Source: Nanobdellota archaeon (lineage in GTDB: Archaea; Nanobdellota; Nanobdellia; Pacearchaeales; GW2011-AR1). From it: a DNA stretch of 8,012 nucleotides. A model generated the notes under the pieces. That model made no database searches. It worked only from the letters and a program-made list of their open reading frames with translations, and was not told where the DNA came from. The stretch is taken from positions 1-8,012 of the forward strand of contig JAHIEH010000062.1 in assembly GCA_018901675.1 (NCBI GenBank). The letters run 5' to 3'. Every line of letters starts with the position of its first letter. Positions within the stretch are counted from its first letter, which is position 1. Below are positions 1 through 6,061 of the stretch, one piece after another. The position numbers were made by a program, and so were the translations under genes.

Positions 1-2
1 AA

Positions 3-185
3 GGAATAAAAGGATGCGGTTTTAATTTAAGTGATTTTTTTACTATGCCTCTCCCCCAGCAGTTTTCCCAGGATTTAATTTACTCAGCTATAAAACGAGA
101 ACCTAAAAATAAATATTATAGGAAGATAGTGGAAATGAGAAAATGCAATTATGAAGAAGGAAAGTTCAGCAAATCACAGATGTAG
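3..185 (+). CDS. 3' end of an unidentified gene (5' truncated by window edge)
   Basis: The reading frame starting at base 3 stays open for 60 codons and ends in TAG at 183-185, while the other two plus-strand frames stop within the first 30 bases. The visible C-terminus contains the stretch DFFTMPLPQQFSQDLIY and a lysine/arginine/glutamate-rich tail ending FSKSQM. The composition, including paired Y, K and E residues, resembles the other proteins here and does not look like random AT-rich translation. I do not recognise the family, and no catalytic motif is visible. It is followed by about 200 bp of non-coding DNA before the next gene, so it is probably the last gene of an upstream plus-strand unit. 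A spurious open frame of this length cannot be excluded. Confidence 0.5.
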   Translation, partial: GIKGCGFNLSDFFTMPLPQQFSQDLIYSAIKREPKNKYYRKIVEMRKCNYEEGKFSKSQM

Positions 186-353
186 CAAATGACACTGATA
201 ATCTTTCCTTTGTGTCTTTGCTATTTAGGGAAAGACATACAATCTAAGTGAATATCTATGTCTTTCACTATAAGATAGAGGATAATAATACTTAAAAATT
301 TTCCCAGGATAAAATGATAGAAAAAACAGAATTCACATCAAAGCATACAAATC
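186..353 (+). repeat. Non-coding region with two mutually exclusive inverted repeats
   Basis: This stretch is interrupted by stops in all frames I read. It contains gaaagacata (230-239), which is perfectly complementary to tatgtctttc (257-266): a 10-bp stem with a 17-nt loop. The left arm can instead pair with tgtcttt at 212-218, a 7-bp stem with a 12-nt loop. The two foldings compete for the same central segment. Near its end a 12-bp sequence (299-310) exactly repeats 63-74. The region could be the 3' UTR of the upstream gene, a leader, or simply a spacer; no tRNA-like or C/D-box layout was found. Confidence 0.4.
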
Positions 354-361
354 CTTAAAAA
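354..361 (+). promoter_or_regulatory. TATA-like box of the radical SAM gene
   Basis: The sequence cttaaaaa is centred 25.5 bp before the ATG at 383. That is the spacing expected for an archaeal TATA box when transcription starts at or next to the start codon (leaderless mRNA). No purine-rich ribosome binding site lies between 362 and 382, which is mostly pyrimidine. The assignment is positional and not tested. Confidence 0.5.
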
Positions 362-382
362 CCGTTTTTCTTTTGCTTTTCA

Positions 383-1876
383 ATGGAAAAAAAAGTAGTT
401 TTGGCTGCAAGTTATTCTGTCGTAGAGCCTTTGAGTCTAATGTATTTATCAGGAGTAGCTAAACAAGAAAGATGGAAAACAAAAATAGTGCTTGTGAAAA
501 ACAATGATTTCGCAGAATTGGACAAAATCATAGAAACAACCAAACCGCAAATAGTAGGTTTTAGTATTTACACTGGAAACCATCTTCAGGCATTTAAGTA
601 TTTTGACATTTTAAAAAATAAAAACAAAAAAATAAAAATTGTTTTAGGGGGTCCTCATGCAACCTATTTTCCAGAAGAAGCAATCAAACATGCTGATTAT
701 GTAGTTTTGAGTGAGGGTTTTAATGCTTTTAGAAAAATCCTCCAAGGAAAAGCAAAGCCAGGAATTCTGCCTTTGGTGAAACAAGAGCCATTTCCACTCC
801 CGCAAAGAGAAGGTTTTTATAAAGATTACCATATTCATAACAACAGCGAGATTAAAAGTGTTATAACTAATACTGGCTGCCCATATGCCTGCACTTATTG
901 TTATAACAGCAGTACTTTAGACAAGATTTCTTCTGTTTTAAGCAAAACACAACTTGAGCAAATGGAAAAAACCCTAGGCCCAACCAAAAGATTATTTCCT
1001 CACTCAAAAAGGAGAGTGGACAGCGTAATAAAAGAAATACAAAACATCCTAAAAATCTCACCACAAACAAAACTGATTTTTTTTCAGGATGATGTTTTCG
1101 GGGCAGATATAGAATGGCTTAAAGAATTCACAAAAAAATATGCTACTTTAAAACTGCCTTTTCATGCGCAGTTAAGGTTTGAATATGCTAATCCTAAGAA
1201 CCCTGAATGTTGTGAAAGATTGGAATTAATGAAAAAAGCAGGTTGCAATGGACTAACTTTTGCAATAGAATCTGCAGACCCAATAATAAGGCAGGAAGTT
1301 CTTAACCGGCATATGGATGAATCTCTGCTTTTTGATGTATTTCAGCATTTAAACAAGATGGGTTTTAAAGTAAGAACAGAACAAATGCTTGGATTGCCTT
1401 ATGGTGCAACTTCAAAGTCCACAAAAATAAACCTTGACGCTGATTTGCAGCTTTTAGAATTGAATGTTAAACTAAAAGAAAAGACAGGGCTGCCGACAAT
1501 TGCATGGGCAGCAATTTTCGCTCCATACAAAGGAACAAAAATAAGTGAATATTGTTTAAAGCATGGGTTTTATCTGGGGGAAAATGAAGACATTCCAGAA
1601 TCTTTTTTTGAAAGGTCAGTATTAAGATTTCCAAAAAAATGGACAGGCTCGGGTCTTTCCCCAGGAGACAGAGATTCATGGCTTTCTGAAAAAGAGCAGG
1701 AAGCTTACAGAGACAAAATGCAAACCCTTAGAGATTTGTTTGATTTTTTCGCCAGAATTCCTAAAGGGCATATACTTGCAAAAGACTTCTTAGAAAAAGG
1801 CAAGTTGGATTTCTACACTCTCAGCACAGAAGCCCGAAGGCATGTTTATGATTATGAACTGTATGGGGTGAAGTAA
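383..1876 (+). CDS. B12-binding-domain-type radical SAM protein (BchE/P-methylase-like)
   Basis: A 497-aa radical SAM enzyme of the large class with an N-terminal cobalamin-binding-like Rossmann domain. Residues about 1-125 form that domain, with the characteristic GGPHATYFPEEA at 89-100. The radical SAM core follows, with the CxxxCxxC cluster motif at C166, C170 and C173 (CPYACTYC), which ligates a 4Fe-4S cluster that cleaves S-adenosylmethionine. Further core signatures are FQDDVF (234-239), FAIESAD (293-299), LGLPYG (336-341) and APYKGT (380-385). About 80 C-terminal residues (415-497) have no motif I recognise. The N-terminal domain lacks an obvious DxHxxG cobalamin-ligating motif, so B12 may be bound base-on or not at all. 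Members methylate unactivated carbons or phosphorus, cyclise, or modify lipids and cofactors; the substrate cannot be deduced here. It is monocistronic, with its own TATA-like box and a convergent neighbour downstream. Confidence 0.88.
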   Translation: MEKKVVLAASYSVVEPLSLMYLSGVAKQERWKTKIVLVKNNDFAELDKIIETTKPQIVGFSIYTGNHLQAFKYFDILKNKNKKIKIVLGGPHATYFPEEAIKHADYVVLSEGFNAFRKILQGKAKPGILPLVKQEPFPLPQREGFYKDYHIHNNSEIKSVITNTGCPYACTYCYNSSTLDKISSVLSKTQLEQMEKTLGPTKRLFPHSKRRVDSVIKEIQNILKISPQTKLIFFQDDVFGADIEWLKEFTKKYATLKLPFHAQLRFEYANPKNPECCERLELMKKAGCNGLTFAIESADPIIRQEVLNRHMDESLLFDVFQHLNKMGFKVRTEQMLGLPYGATSKSTKINLDADLQLLELNVKLKEKTGLPTIAWAAIFAPYKGTKISEYCLKHGFYLGENEDIPESFFERSVLRFPKKWTGSGLSPGDRDSWLSEKEQEAYRDKMQTLRDLFDFFARIPKGHILAKDFLEKGKLDFYTLSTEARRHVYDYELYGVK

Positions 1877-1902
1877 TCTTATTCTTTATATGTCAAGAAT
1901 TG

Positions 1903-1909
1903 TTTTTTT
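1903..1909 (+). terminator. Oligo-T terminator after the radical SAM gene
   Basis: A run of seven T lies 26 bp past the stop codon at 1876, with no strong GC stem before it. Archaeal RNA polymerase terminates at T-rich stretches, so this is a reasonable end for the plus-strand transcript. For the opposing operon, the A-rich stretch around 1939-1951 gives a T-rich tract on the minus strand just past the transporter stop. Confidence 0.45.
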
Positions 1910-1952
1910 ATAAAAACTCCCTACTTTAGTTCGTGAGAAAACAAAAATAAAT

Positions 1953-2007
1953 CTTGAGCATGCTCAAGAACCAGACACGCCATACACTTTAGTGTATGGT
2001 TCTTGAC
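1953..2007. repeat. Nested palindromes at the 3' end of the transporter gene
   Basis: Three perfect dyads crowd together. A 16-bp palindrome lies at 1953-1968 (cttgagcatgctcaag). A 10-bp inverted repeat pairs 1964-1973 (tcaagaacca) with 1997-2006. A 9-bp hairpin at 1980-1999 (ccatacact, tt loop, agtgtatgg) sits inside it. The stop codon of the minus-strand transporter (1964-1966) lies within the first palindrome, and the hairpin encodes its last residues. A further copy of tgtcaagaa at 1891-1899 is the inverted match of 2000-2008. The likely role is transcript termination or 3'-end stability for converging transcripts; a small palindromic element insertion is an alternative. Confidence 0.6.
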
Positions 2008-2683
2008 ACATTATCCACCTATTTAGATACATAAAAGGGATGTCCACAATTCCAACAAGCCATTTTAGCACAAGAACACCAGTAATTAATGTCCAAAGAG
2101 GTTGAACTCCATAGAACGCTATTGTCACAAAAATGAATGTATCTAAAGCCATGGATGGAATGCTTGAGAAAACATTTCTCATCCAAAGATGTTTTCCATT
2201 TGTTAATTTTTTAAACCATGAAAAAAGATAAGCATCTGCATTCTCGCTTATTAAGAAAGCAATCCAGCTTGCGAGCATTATTCTTGGGGCAAAACCAATA
2301 ATTTTAGCAAAAATTTCTTGGTCTGGCCAAAAAGGAGCTGGCTTTAATGAAATTGCAAGCCAAATAAAACAGGCAACTGCAATTTGAGTGATAAATGCAA
2401 TAAATATCATTTTTTGTGTTTCTTTTCTCCCAAATTTTTCATTTACAATATCTGTTAATAGAAAAGTAACTGAAAAAACAAGGGTTGCAGATGTAGCAAA
2501 CAAAGTGATGAATCCAAAATCAAACATAGCAATTTTATACGCAATTATATTGCTAATTAAAACAAAAGCAACGTAAAGTCCAATAAGTGCGTCGGGCTTA
2601 TTATACTTTCGAGCATACCACGATCCAAATAAAGAAAACATGGTTATCAGCACTATCCAATTTAAAATTGTTAATATTCCCAT
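1964..2683 (-). CDS. yhhQ: Queuosine/archaeosine precursor transporter, YhhQ (VUT) family
   Basis: A 239-aa integral membrane protein with about six or seven hydrophobic segments, roughly at residues 3-20, 33-52, 57-75, 93-111, 133-150, 178-200 and 203-222. Family signatures are SNIIAYK (44-50), the polar loop LLTDIVNEKFGRKETQ (75-90), RIMLASWIAFLISENAD (134-150) and WMRNVFSSIPSMALDTF (167-183). This family imports 7-deazaguanine precursors such as preQ0 and preQ1 in bacteria. The same substrates would feed archaeosine synthesis in archaea. It starts 2 bp after the queC stop codon, so the two are almost certainly one transcript; no Shine-Dalgarno site is visible. The last dozen residues (after about 226) are encoded by a palindromic cluster and do not look like family sequence. 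Confidence 0.87.
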   Translation of the reverse strand: MGILTILNWIVLITMFSLFGSWYARKYNKPDALIGLYVAFVLISNIIAYKIAMFDFGFITLFATSATLVFSVTFLLTDIVNEKFGRKETQKMIFIAFITQIAVACFIWLAISLKPAPFWPDQEIFAKIIGFAPRIMLASWIAFLISENADAYLFSWFKKLTNGKHLWMRNVFSSIPSMALDTFIFVTIAFYGVQPLWTLITGVLVLKWLVGIVDIPFMYLNRWIMCQEPYTKVYGVSGS

Positions 2684-2685
2684 TT

Positions 2686-3420
2686 TTATTTCGCCAATCT
2701 AAAATCTTTCATTTTTTCTTTATAAGAAGTTGGGTCTATAACATCTGCCCAATAAAACCCCTCTTGCCTTAATCTACAAGAAAGGCACACACCACAATGT
2801 TCCATTTGCTTTTTTCCTGTACCTATATAACAACTATAAGTATCTTTAAAATTAACTCCTAATTTTTTTCCAAGCAAGATTATATCTTCTTTATCTTTAT
2901 TTATCAAAGGGGCAAAAATATTAAATTTAGTTGAACAAGAAATTTTGCTGAGTTTGTTCATCTCCTCTACAAATTTTTTTGTAGTATCAGGATAGCTTTC
3001 TCTGCCTTCTTGCTTAAAGCCAACAAAAATATCATACTTTTCTTTATTCTTTATGTAAACAGATTCTGCCAATGCTAAAGCATACACAAGAAAAACAGTA
3101 TTTCTGCAGGGAACATAATATTTGTATGATTCTGCTTTTGTATCTCTAAGCTCTTTTCTAGTAATCTTTTTGGCTTTTTCACTTTTGTTTATCAAAGAAT
3201 TAGAGATTTCTCCAAGCCATTCAAGCTTTATTTCAATAAACTTGGCTTTTAATTCTTGCACATATTTTTTACTTGCCCTTCTCTCCTGTTCTAAGGTTCT
3301 TTGCCCATAATTAAAAAATAAAATTATTATGTGTTTATAGCCAAGTCTTTTTTTAGCATAATAAGCAGTAGTCACACTGTCTACTCCCCCAGAACAAAGG
3401 ATTATTGCGTTTTTTGCCAT
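2686..3420 (-). CDS. queC: 7-cyano-7-deazaguanine (preQ0) synthase QueC
   Basis: QueC is an ATP-dependent PP-loop enzyme that converts 7-carboxy-7-deazaguanine plus ammonia to preQ0, the precursor of archaeosine in archaeal tRNA (position 15) and of queuosine in bacteria. Using the start at 3420 the protein is 244 aa. It has the PP-loop SGGVDS at 10-15, FFNYGQ near 35-40, VPCRN at 103-107, VGFKQEGRESYPDT near 133-146, and the zinc-binding cysteines C197, C209, C212 and C215 in the CGVCLSC context. A frame extension upstream to 3486 exists but is unlikely: it would overlap the divergent gene and contain the shared TATA box, whereas the 3420 start places MAKNAIILCSGG at the usual N-terminus. 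The transporter gene follows in the same operon. Confidence 0.93.
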   Translation of the reverse strand: MAKNAIILCSGGVDSVTTAYYAKKRLGYKHIIILFFNYGQRTLEQERRASKKYVQELKAKFIEIKLEWLGEISNSLINKSEKAKKITRKELRDTKAESYKYYVPCRNTVFLVYALALAESVYIKNKEKYDIFVGFKQEGRESYPDTTKKFVEEMNKLSKISCSTKFNIFAPLINKDKEDIILLGKKLGVNFKDTYSCYIGTGKKQMEHCGVCLSCRLRQEGFYWADVIDPTSYKEKMKDFRLAK

Positions 3421-3441
3421 ATTTTCTATACCTTCATAAAC

Positions 3442-3449
3442 TTTATAAA
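3442..3449. promoter_or_regulatory. Palindromic TATA box shared by divergent queC and IF5A-like genes
   Basis: The 8-bp perfect palindrome tttataaa is centred at 3445.5, exactly midway between the A of the queC ATG (3420, minus) and the A of the IF5A-like ATG (3471, plus). It lies 25.5 bp from each, inside a 50-bp intergenic gap. That matches the archaeal TATA-to-start spacing for two leaderless transcripts. Direction would then depend on the flanking BRE sequences, cataaac on one side and caaat on the other strand. No second TATA-like box suits either gene. Confidence 0.7.
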
Positions 3450-3470
3450 TTTGTTTTTGTCTGTCTTGGT

Positions 3471-3668
3471 ATGAAAAAGCAGGCAAAAGAGCTGAAAAAA
3501 GGGGATAAAATAAATCTTGCTGGGAAGACTTGTCTTGTTGAAGCTATTGAAATATCGGATATAGGCAAGCATGGAAAAAGGAAAGTACGCATAGTAGCTG
3601 TAACAGACAGCAACGAAAAAATTACAATAATCCGGCCAGAGGACTATCCTTTTGATTCTGAACCTTAA
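3471..3668 (+). CDS. Stand-alone IF5A N-domain-like small protein
   Basis: A 65-aa protein resembling only the N-terminal SH3-like (KOW-type) domain of archaeal/eukaryotic initiation factor 5A. The evidence is a KKGDKINLAGKTCLVEAIEIS start (9-29), then IGKHGKRKVRIVAV (31-44), ending in RPEDYPFDSEP. The loop GKHG at 32-35 matches the loop that carries hypusine in IF5A, which would make K33 the equivalent lysine; whether it is modified is unknown. Full-length archaeal IF5A is about 130 aa with an OB-fold second domain, absent here. I chose the ATG at 3471 over an in-frame ATG at 3405. The longer frame would read antisense through queC, and the TATA box lies 25.5 bp before 3471. The role is probably in translation or RNA binding. 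The glycosyltransferase gene follows after 14 bp. Confidence 0.8.
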   Translation: MKKQAKELKKGDKINLAGKTCLVEAIEISDIGKHGKRKVRIVAVTDSNEKITIIRPEDYPFDSEP

Positions 3669-3682
3669 AATTTAAAAGAATT

Positions 3683-4588
3683 ATGATAACTATAATAATA
3701 ACCTCCTATAAAGAACCAAAGTCTACAGTTAGGGCAATAAACGCTTTCCTTGAACAAAATTTTCCTAAAGATTCTCGAATTATTGTATGTGACCCTTTTC
3801 CAGAAGTTGAAGAATACATAAAAGAAAATGTAAAAGACAAAAGAGTTCATTTCTTTCTTGACCCTGGAGAAGGAAAAGCTTATGCATTAAATTTGCTTTT
3901 CCAAGAAAATTATTCAAATAATCAAAAAGATATTTTCATATTAACAGATGGAGATGTTTATGTTTCTAAAAATTCTCTTAAGGAAATTTTAAATACCCTT
4001 AAAGACGAGAAAGTAGGTTGCATTACAGGCAGGCCAATTACTACTAATCCTCGGGAGAACAAGTATGGCTATTGGTCTAAAGTTTTATTTGATGGAGTTG
4101 ACAATGTAAGAAGAAAGATATCGGATAAAGGGGAGTTTTTTCAGTGTTCTGGGTATCTGTTTGCAATCAGAAATGGATTGATAAAGGAATTTCCAATAGA
4201 TGTTCCTGAAGATTGTATAATTCCTTATTTAATTTGGAAAAAAGATTATCAAATAAAATATGTTCCAAATGCAGAAGTGTATGTTCAATACCCTGATAAT
4301 TGGAAAGATTGGCTTAATCAAAGAATTAGGATTATCAAAGCGCATGAAAACATAAGCAAGTTGTATCCCGAAATGCCAAGAACTAAATCATTTTTTAATG
4401 AAATTAAGAAGGGAGCTTTTTTTGCTCTGGCTTATCCAAAAAATCTTAAAGAATTTTTTTGGACAATAGAGCTTTTTTTCGCAAGGCTCTATATTTATTT
4501 TGAAGCATTTAAAAGCATAAGAAAAAAACAAGTTTTTGCTGATGGTTGGAGAGAAACTGAAATAGAATCAACTAAACCTTTAGATTAA
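3683..4588 (+). CDS. Family 2 (GT-A fold) glycosyltransferase
   Basis: A 301-aa glycosyltransferase that begins directly with the GT-A nucleotide-binding strand MITIIITSYKEP (1-12). It continues with GEGKAYALN (62-70) and the metal-binding DxD-type motif TDGD (88-91). The acceptor-side motif CSGYLFAIRN is at 155-164, the probable catalytic-base region PEDCIIPYLI at 175-184, and NQRIRIIKAH at 212-221, which corresponds to the Q/RxxRW region of processive family-2 enzymes but lacks the tryptophan. Residues 244-275 are hydrophobic and aromatic, perhaps a membrane-associated hairpin. The sugar and acceptor cannot be read from the sequence. No TATA-like box sits at the right distance, so it is probably co-transcribed with the IF5A-like gene 14 bp upstream. 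Its 3' end overlaps the opposing gene by 17 bp. Confidence 0.87.
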   Translation: MITIIITSYKEPKSTVRAINAFLEQNFPKDSRIIVCDPFPEVEEYIKENVKDKRVHFFLDPGEGKAYALNLLFQENYSNNQKDIFILTDGDVYVSKNSLKEILNTLKDEKVGCITGRPITTNPRENKYGYWSKVLFDGVDNVRRKISDKGEFFQCSGYLFAIRNGLIKEFPIDVPEDCIIPYLIWKKDYQIKYVPNAEVYVQYPDNWKDWLNQRIRIIKAHENISKLYPEMPRTKSFFNEIKKGAFFALAYPKNLKEFFWTIELFFARLYIYFEAFKSIRKKQVFADGWRETEIESTKPLD

Positions 4589-4991
4589 TTTTCAACCCTT
4601 TAAGTTTATCTTCTAATTCTTCTAAGCTTGTTGCTATTTGCATAGAAGCTATTAATATCGCGCTTAGCTGGTCTAAAGCATCCTCTATTAGTTCGTCTGT
4701 TTTCAGCCCTATTGCTGGAATCTTTTTTGCATAAGCATATCCTAATTCCCAAGCAGTTCCAGCACCAACATGCAAACCATCCAAAACAGCAACAACTACA
4801 TTACAATCCTTAAATCCATTTATTATATCCCCTCTAAAGACTTTTTCAACATCTTTCAACTCTTTAGCAAGGCCGACATCTCTATGCGGTAAAAAAGTAT
4901 CGAATCCCAATTTTTTGCATAAAACATCTACTTTTTCTAACAATTCCCTCTCTTCTTCACTGCATATTTTACCTGCTATGTAAACCTTCAT
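4572..4991 (-). CDS. Nucleoside 2-deoxyribosyltransferase-like protein
   Basis: A 139-aa protein of the nucleoside 2-deoxyribosyltransferase / deoxynucleotide N-hydrolase superfamily. It opens with MKVYIAGKI (1-9) and has FLPHRD (33-38), a buried strand CNVVVAVLDG (63-72), and the signature GAGTAWELGYAYAKK (76-90), whose E82 corresponds to the catalytic glutamate that attacks the N-glycosidic carbon. The length fits the single-domain family. Likely reactions are hydrolysis or transfer of the base of a 2'-deoxynucleoside or its monophosphate, in nucleotide salvage or clean-up; which one is not decided by sequence. It has its own TATA-like box on the minus strand (centre 5017.5) and no ribosome binding site, so a leaderless mRNA is expected. 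There is no link to the flanking glycosyltransferases beyond position. Confidence 0.85.
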   Translation of the reverse strand: MKVYIAGKICSEEERELLEKVDVLCKKLGFDTFLPHRDVGLAKELKDVEKVFRGDIINGFKDCNVVVAVLDGLHVGAGTAWELGYAYAKKIPAIGLKTDELIEDALDQLSAILIASMQIATSLEELEDKLKGLKINLKV

Positions 4992-4995
4992 AAAA

Positions 4996-5005
4996 CTTAT
5001 ATAAG
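4996..5005 (+). promoter_or_regulatory. TATA box of the GT9 gene
   Basis: The palindrome cttatataag is centred 28.5 bp before the ATG at 5029, giving a transcript with no leader or a leader of one to three bases. It lies inside the region between the opposing gene's TATA box and start codon, so the two promoters are interlocked. Short repeats (ggtaggtag at 5005-5013, and aggta at 5004-5008 facing tacct at 5024-5028) could be operator sequences, but this is weak. Confidence 0.6.
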
Positions 5006-5012
5006 GTAGGTA

Positions 5013-5022
5013 GTTTTAAACT
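5013..5022 (-). promoter_or_regulatory. TATA-like box of the 2-deoxyribosyltransferase-like gene
   Basis: On the minus strand the sequence reads agtttaaaac, with the tttaaa core centred 26.5 bp before the ATG at 4991. It lies downstream of the opposing TATA box as seen from the plus strand, so both pre-initiation complexes would occupy the same 37-bp gap. Confidence 0.5.
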
Positions 5023-5028
5023 TTACCT

Positions 5029-6009
5029 ATGAAAAAAATATTAATAATAAAATTAGGTGCTTTAGGCGATGTAGTAAGAACCCTGCCTATGCTGCCTGCA
5101 ATAAAAGAAGCTTATCCAGATTCTGAAATTTATTGGGTAACAAAGCCCAATGCTACTGGTATTTTAGAAACTCACCATTTAATCAACAGGGTTTTTCCAT
5201 TACCCGTAACTTTCAATGAGAAATTTGATATTCTTTACAATTTTGATATTGAAGAAGATGCAACACAATTAGCAGAAAAGACAAATGCAGAAAAAAAATA
5301 CGGTTTTTATTCAGAAGGGGGTTACGCTTCTGCTTTTAATCTTCCTGCAGAATACTATTTAAATACGCTTTTTGACGACGAAACCAAAAAAACAAATAAA
5401 AAAACTTATCAAGAGATGATGTTTGAGGCTGCGGAGTTACCTTATAAAAAACAGCATAGCATTATATATTTGACAAAGGAAGATGAAGAGTATGCAGAGA
5501 ATTTTTTAAAATCTAATTCTATTAACAAAGAAAAACTTATAGGGATACACTTGGGTGCAGGCCCAAGATGGCCTTCAAAGGCATGGGCTGAAAATAAAAT
5601 TAAAGACTTTATAATCAGAGCAAAGGAAAAGGGTTATGAAATATTACTTTTTGCTGGAGCAGATGAAAAAGACAAAATTAATGTGATTGTAAGAGAATTG
5701 AACAACGGAAGCATAAAGGTTTGTCAAAATAATCCCGACAACACAATAAGGCAGTTTGCATCTCTTGTGAATCTTTGTAAAGTAGTCATTTGTTCAGATA
5801 GCCTTGCTTTGCATGTTTCAATTGCAATGAAAAAGCCAACTATTGCATTATTTTTTTGTACCCCCCCAAATGAAGTAGAAAGCTATGGCATTTTGAAGAA
5901 GTTAGTATCTCCAATGCTTTATGAATTTTTTCCAGAGAAAATGGACCAGTTCAGCGAAGAGCTTGTTAATAGTATCTCTGTAGAGGAAGTACTAAACTCA
6001 ATAGATTAA
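5029..6009 (+). CDS. GT9-family ADP-heptose heptosyltransferase-like protein
   Basis: A 326-aa GT-B glycosyltransferase of family GT9 (WaaC/WaaF/WaaQ type), whose known members move heptose from ADP-heptose to a lipid A/LPS core or similar acceptor. The N-terminal domain begins KILIIKLGALGDVVRTLPML (3-22), where D14 aligns with the catalytic aspartate of WaaC. AIKEAYPDSEIYWVT (24-38) follows. The C-terminal donor domain has IGIHLGAGPRWPSKAW (171-186), the FAGADEKD turn near 208-215, and the nucleotide-sugar site CSDSLALHVSIAMKKPTIAL (255-274). There is no signal peptide or membrane segment, which fits a cytoplasmic enzyme. The heptose precursor kinase-isomerase fusion lies 125 bp downstream on the same strand, which supports heptose as donor over another sugar. 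Archaeal members of GT9 are not well characterised, and the acceptor cannot be the LPS of Gram-negative bacteria if the host is archaeal. Confidence 0.88.
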   Translation: MKKILIIKLGALGDVVRTLPMLPAIKEAYPDSEIYWVTKPNATGILETHHLINRVFPLPVTFNEKFDILYNFDIEEDATQLAEKTNAEKKYGFYSEGGYASAFNLPAEYYLNTLFDDETKKTNKKTYQEMMFEAAELPYKKQHSIIYLTKEDEEYAENFLKSNSINKEKLIGIHLGAGPRWPSKAWAENKIKDFIIRAKEKGYEILLFAGADEKDKINVIVRELNNGSIKVCQNNPDNTIRQFASLVNLCKVVICSDSLALHVSIAMKKPTIALFFCTPPNEVESYGILKKLVSPMLYEFFPEKMDQFSEELVNSISVEEVLNSID

Positions 6010-6051
6010 CTATATATTCTTTATACATAAATCCTTTAATACACCTAAATT

Positions 6052-6061
6052 TATTTAAAAT
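6052..6061 (+). promoter_or_regulatory. Candidate TATA box in the gap before the kinase-isomerase gene
   Basis: The sequence tatttaaaat would start transcription near 6082 and give a leader of about 53 nt. A weaker box, tttttatt at 6105-6112, is centred 26.5 bp before the ATG at 6135 and would give a leaderless mRNA like the neighbours. Read-through from the GT9 gene is also possible. An SD-like aaggag (6067-6072) is too far from the start to serve it. Confidence 0.35.

Noticed and set aside
314..358. 14-codon ORF (ATG at 314) as a leader peptide for the radical SAM gene
   Set aside because: The TATA-like sequence at 290-299 is only about 19 bp away, the gene's own TATA-like box overlaps the ORF end, and such short ORFs are expected by chance.
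186..382. Possible tRNA or C/D-box RNA in the first intergenic region
   Set aside because: No T-loop GTTCGA-type sequence or acceptor stem; atgatag resembles a C box but no D box lies at a suitable distance.
3405..3470. N-terminal extension of the IF5A-like gene to the ATG at 3405
   Set aside because: It would run antisense into the queC start and through the shared TATA box; the added residues are hydrophobic antisense-type sequence and the family domain starts at 3471.
3421..3486. N-terminal extension of QueC to the ATG at 3486 (minus)
   Set aside because: The extra 22 residues precede the normal QueC N-terminus and would contain the promoter element and overlap the divergent gene.
1880..6025. 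The 10-mer attctttata shortly after the stop codons of the radical SAM gene (near 1880) and the GT9 gene (near 6016) as a shared terminator motif
   Set aside because: A near-identical string also occurs inside queC, and such AT-rich decamers recur easily in this composition.
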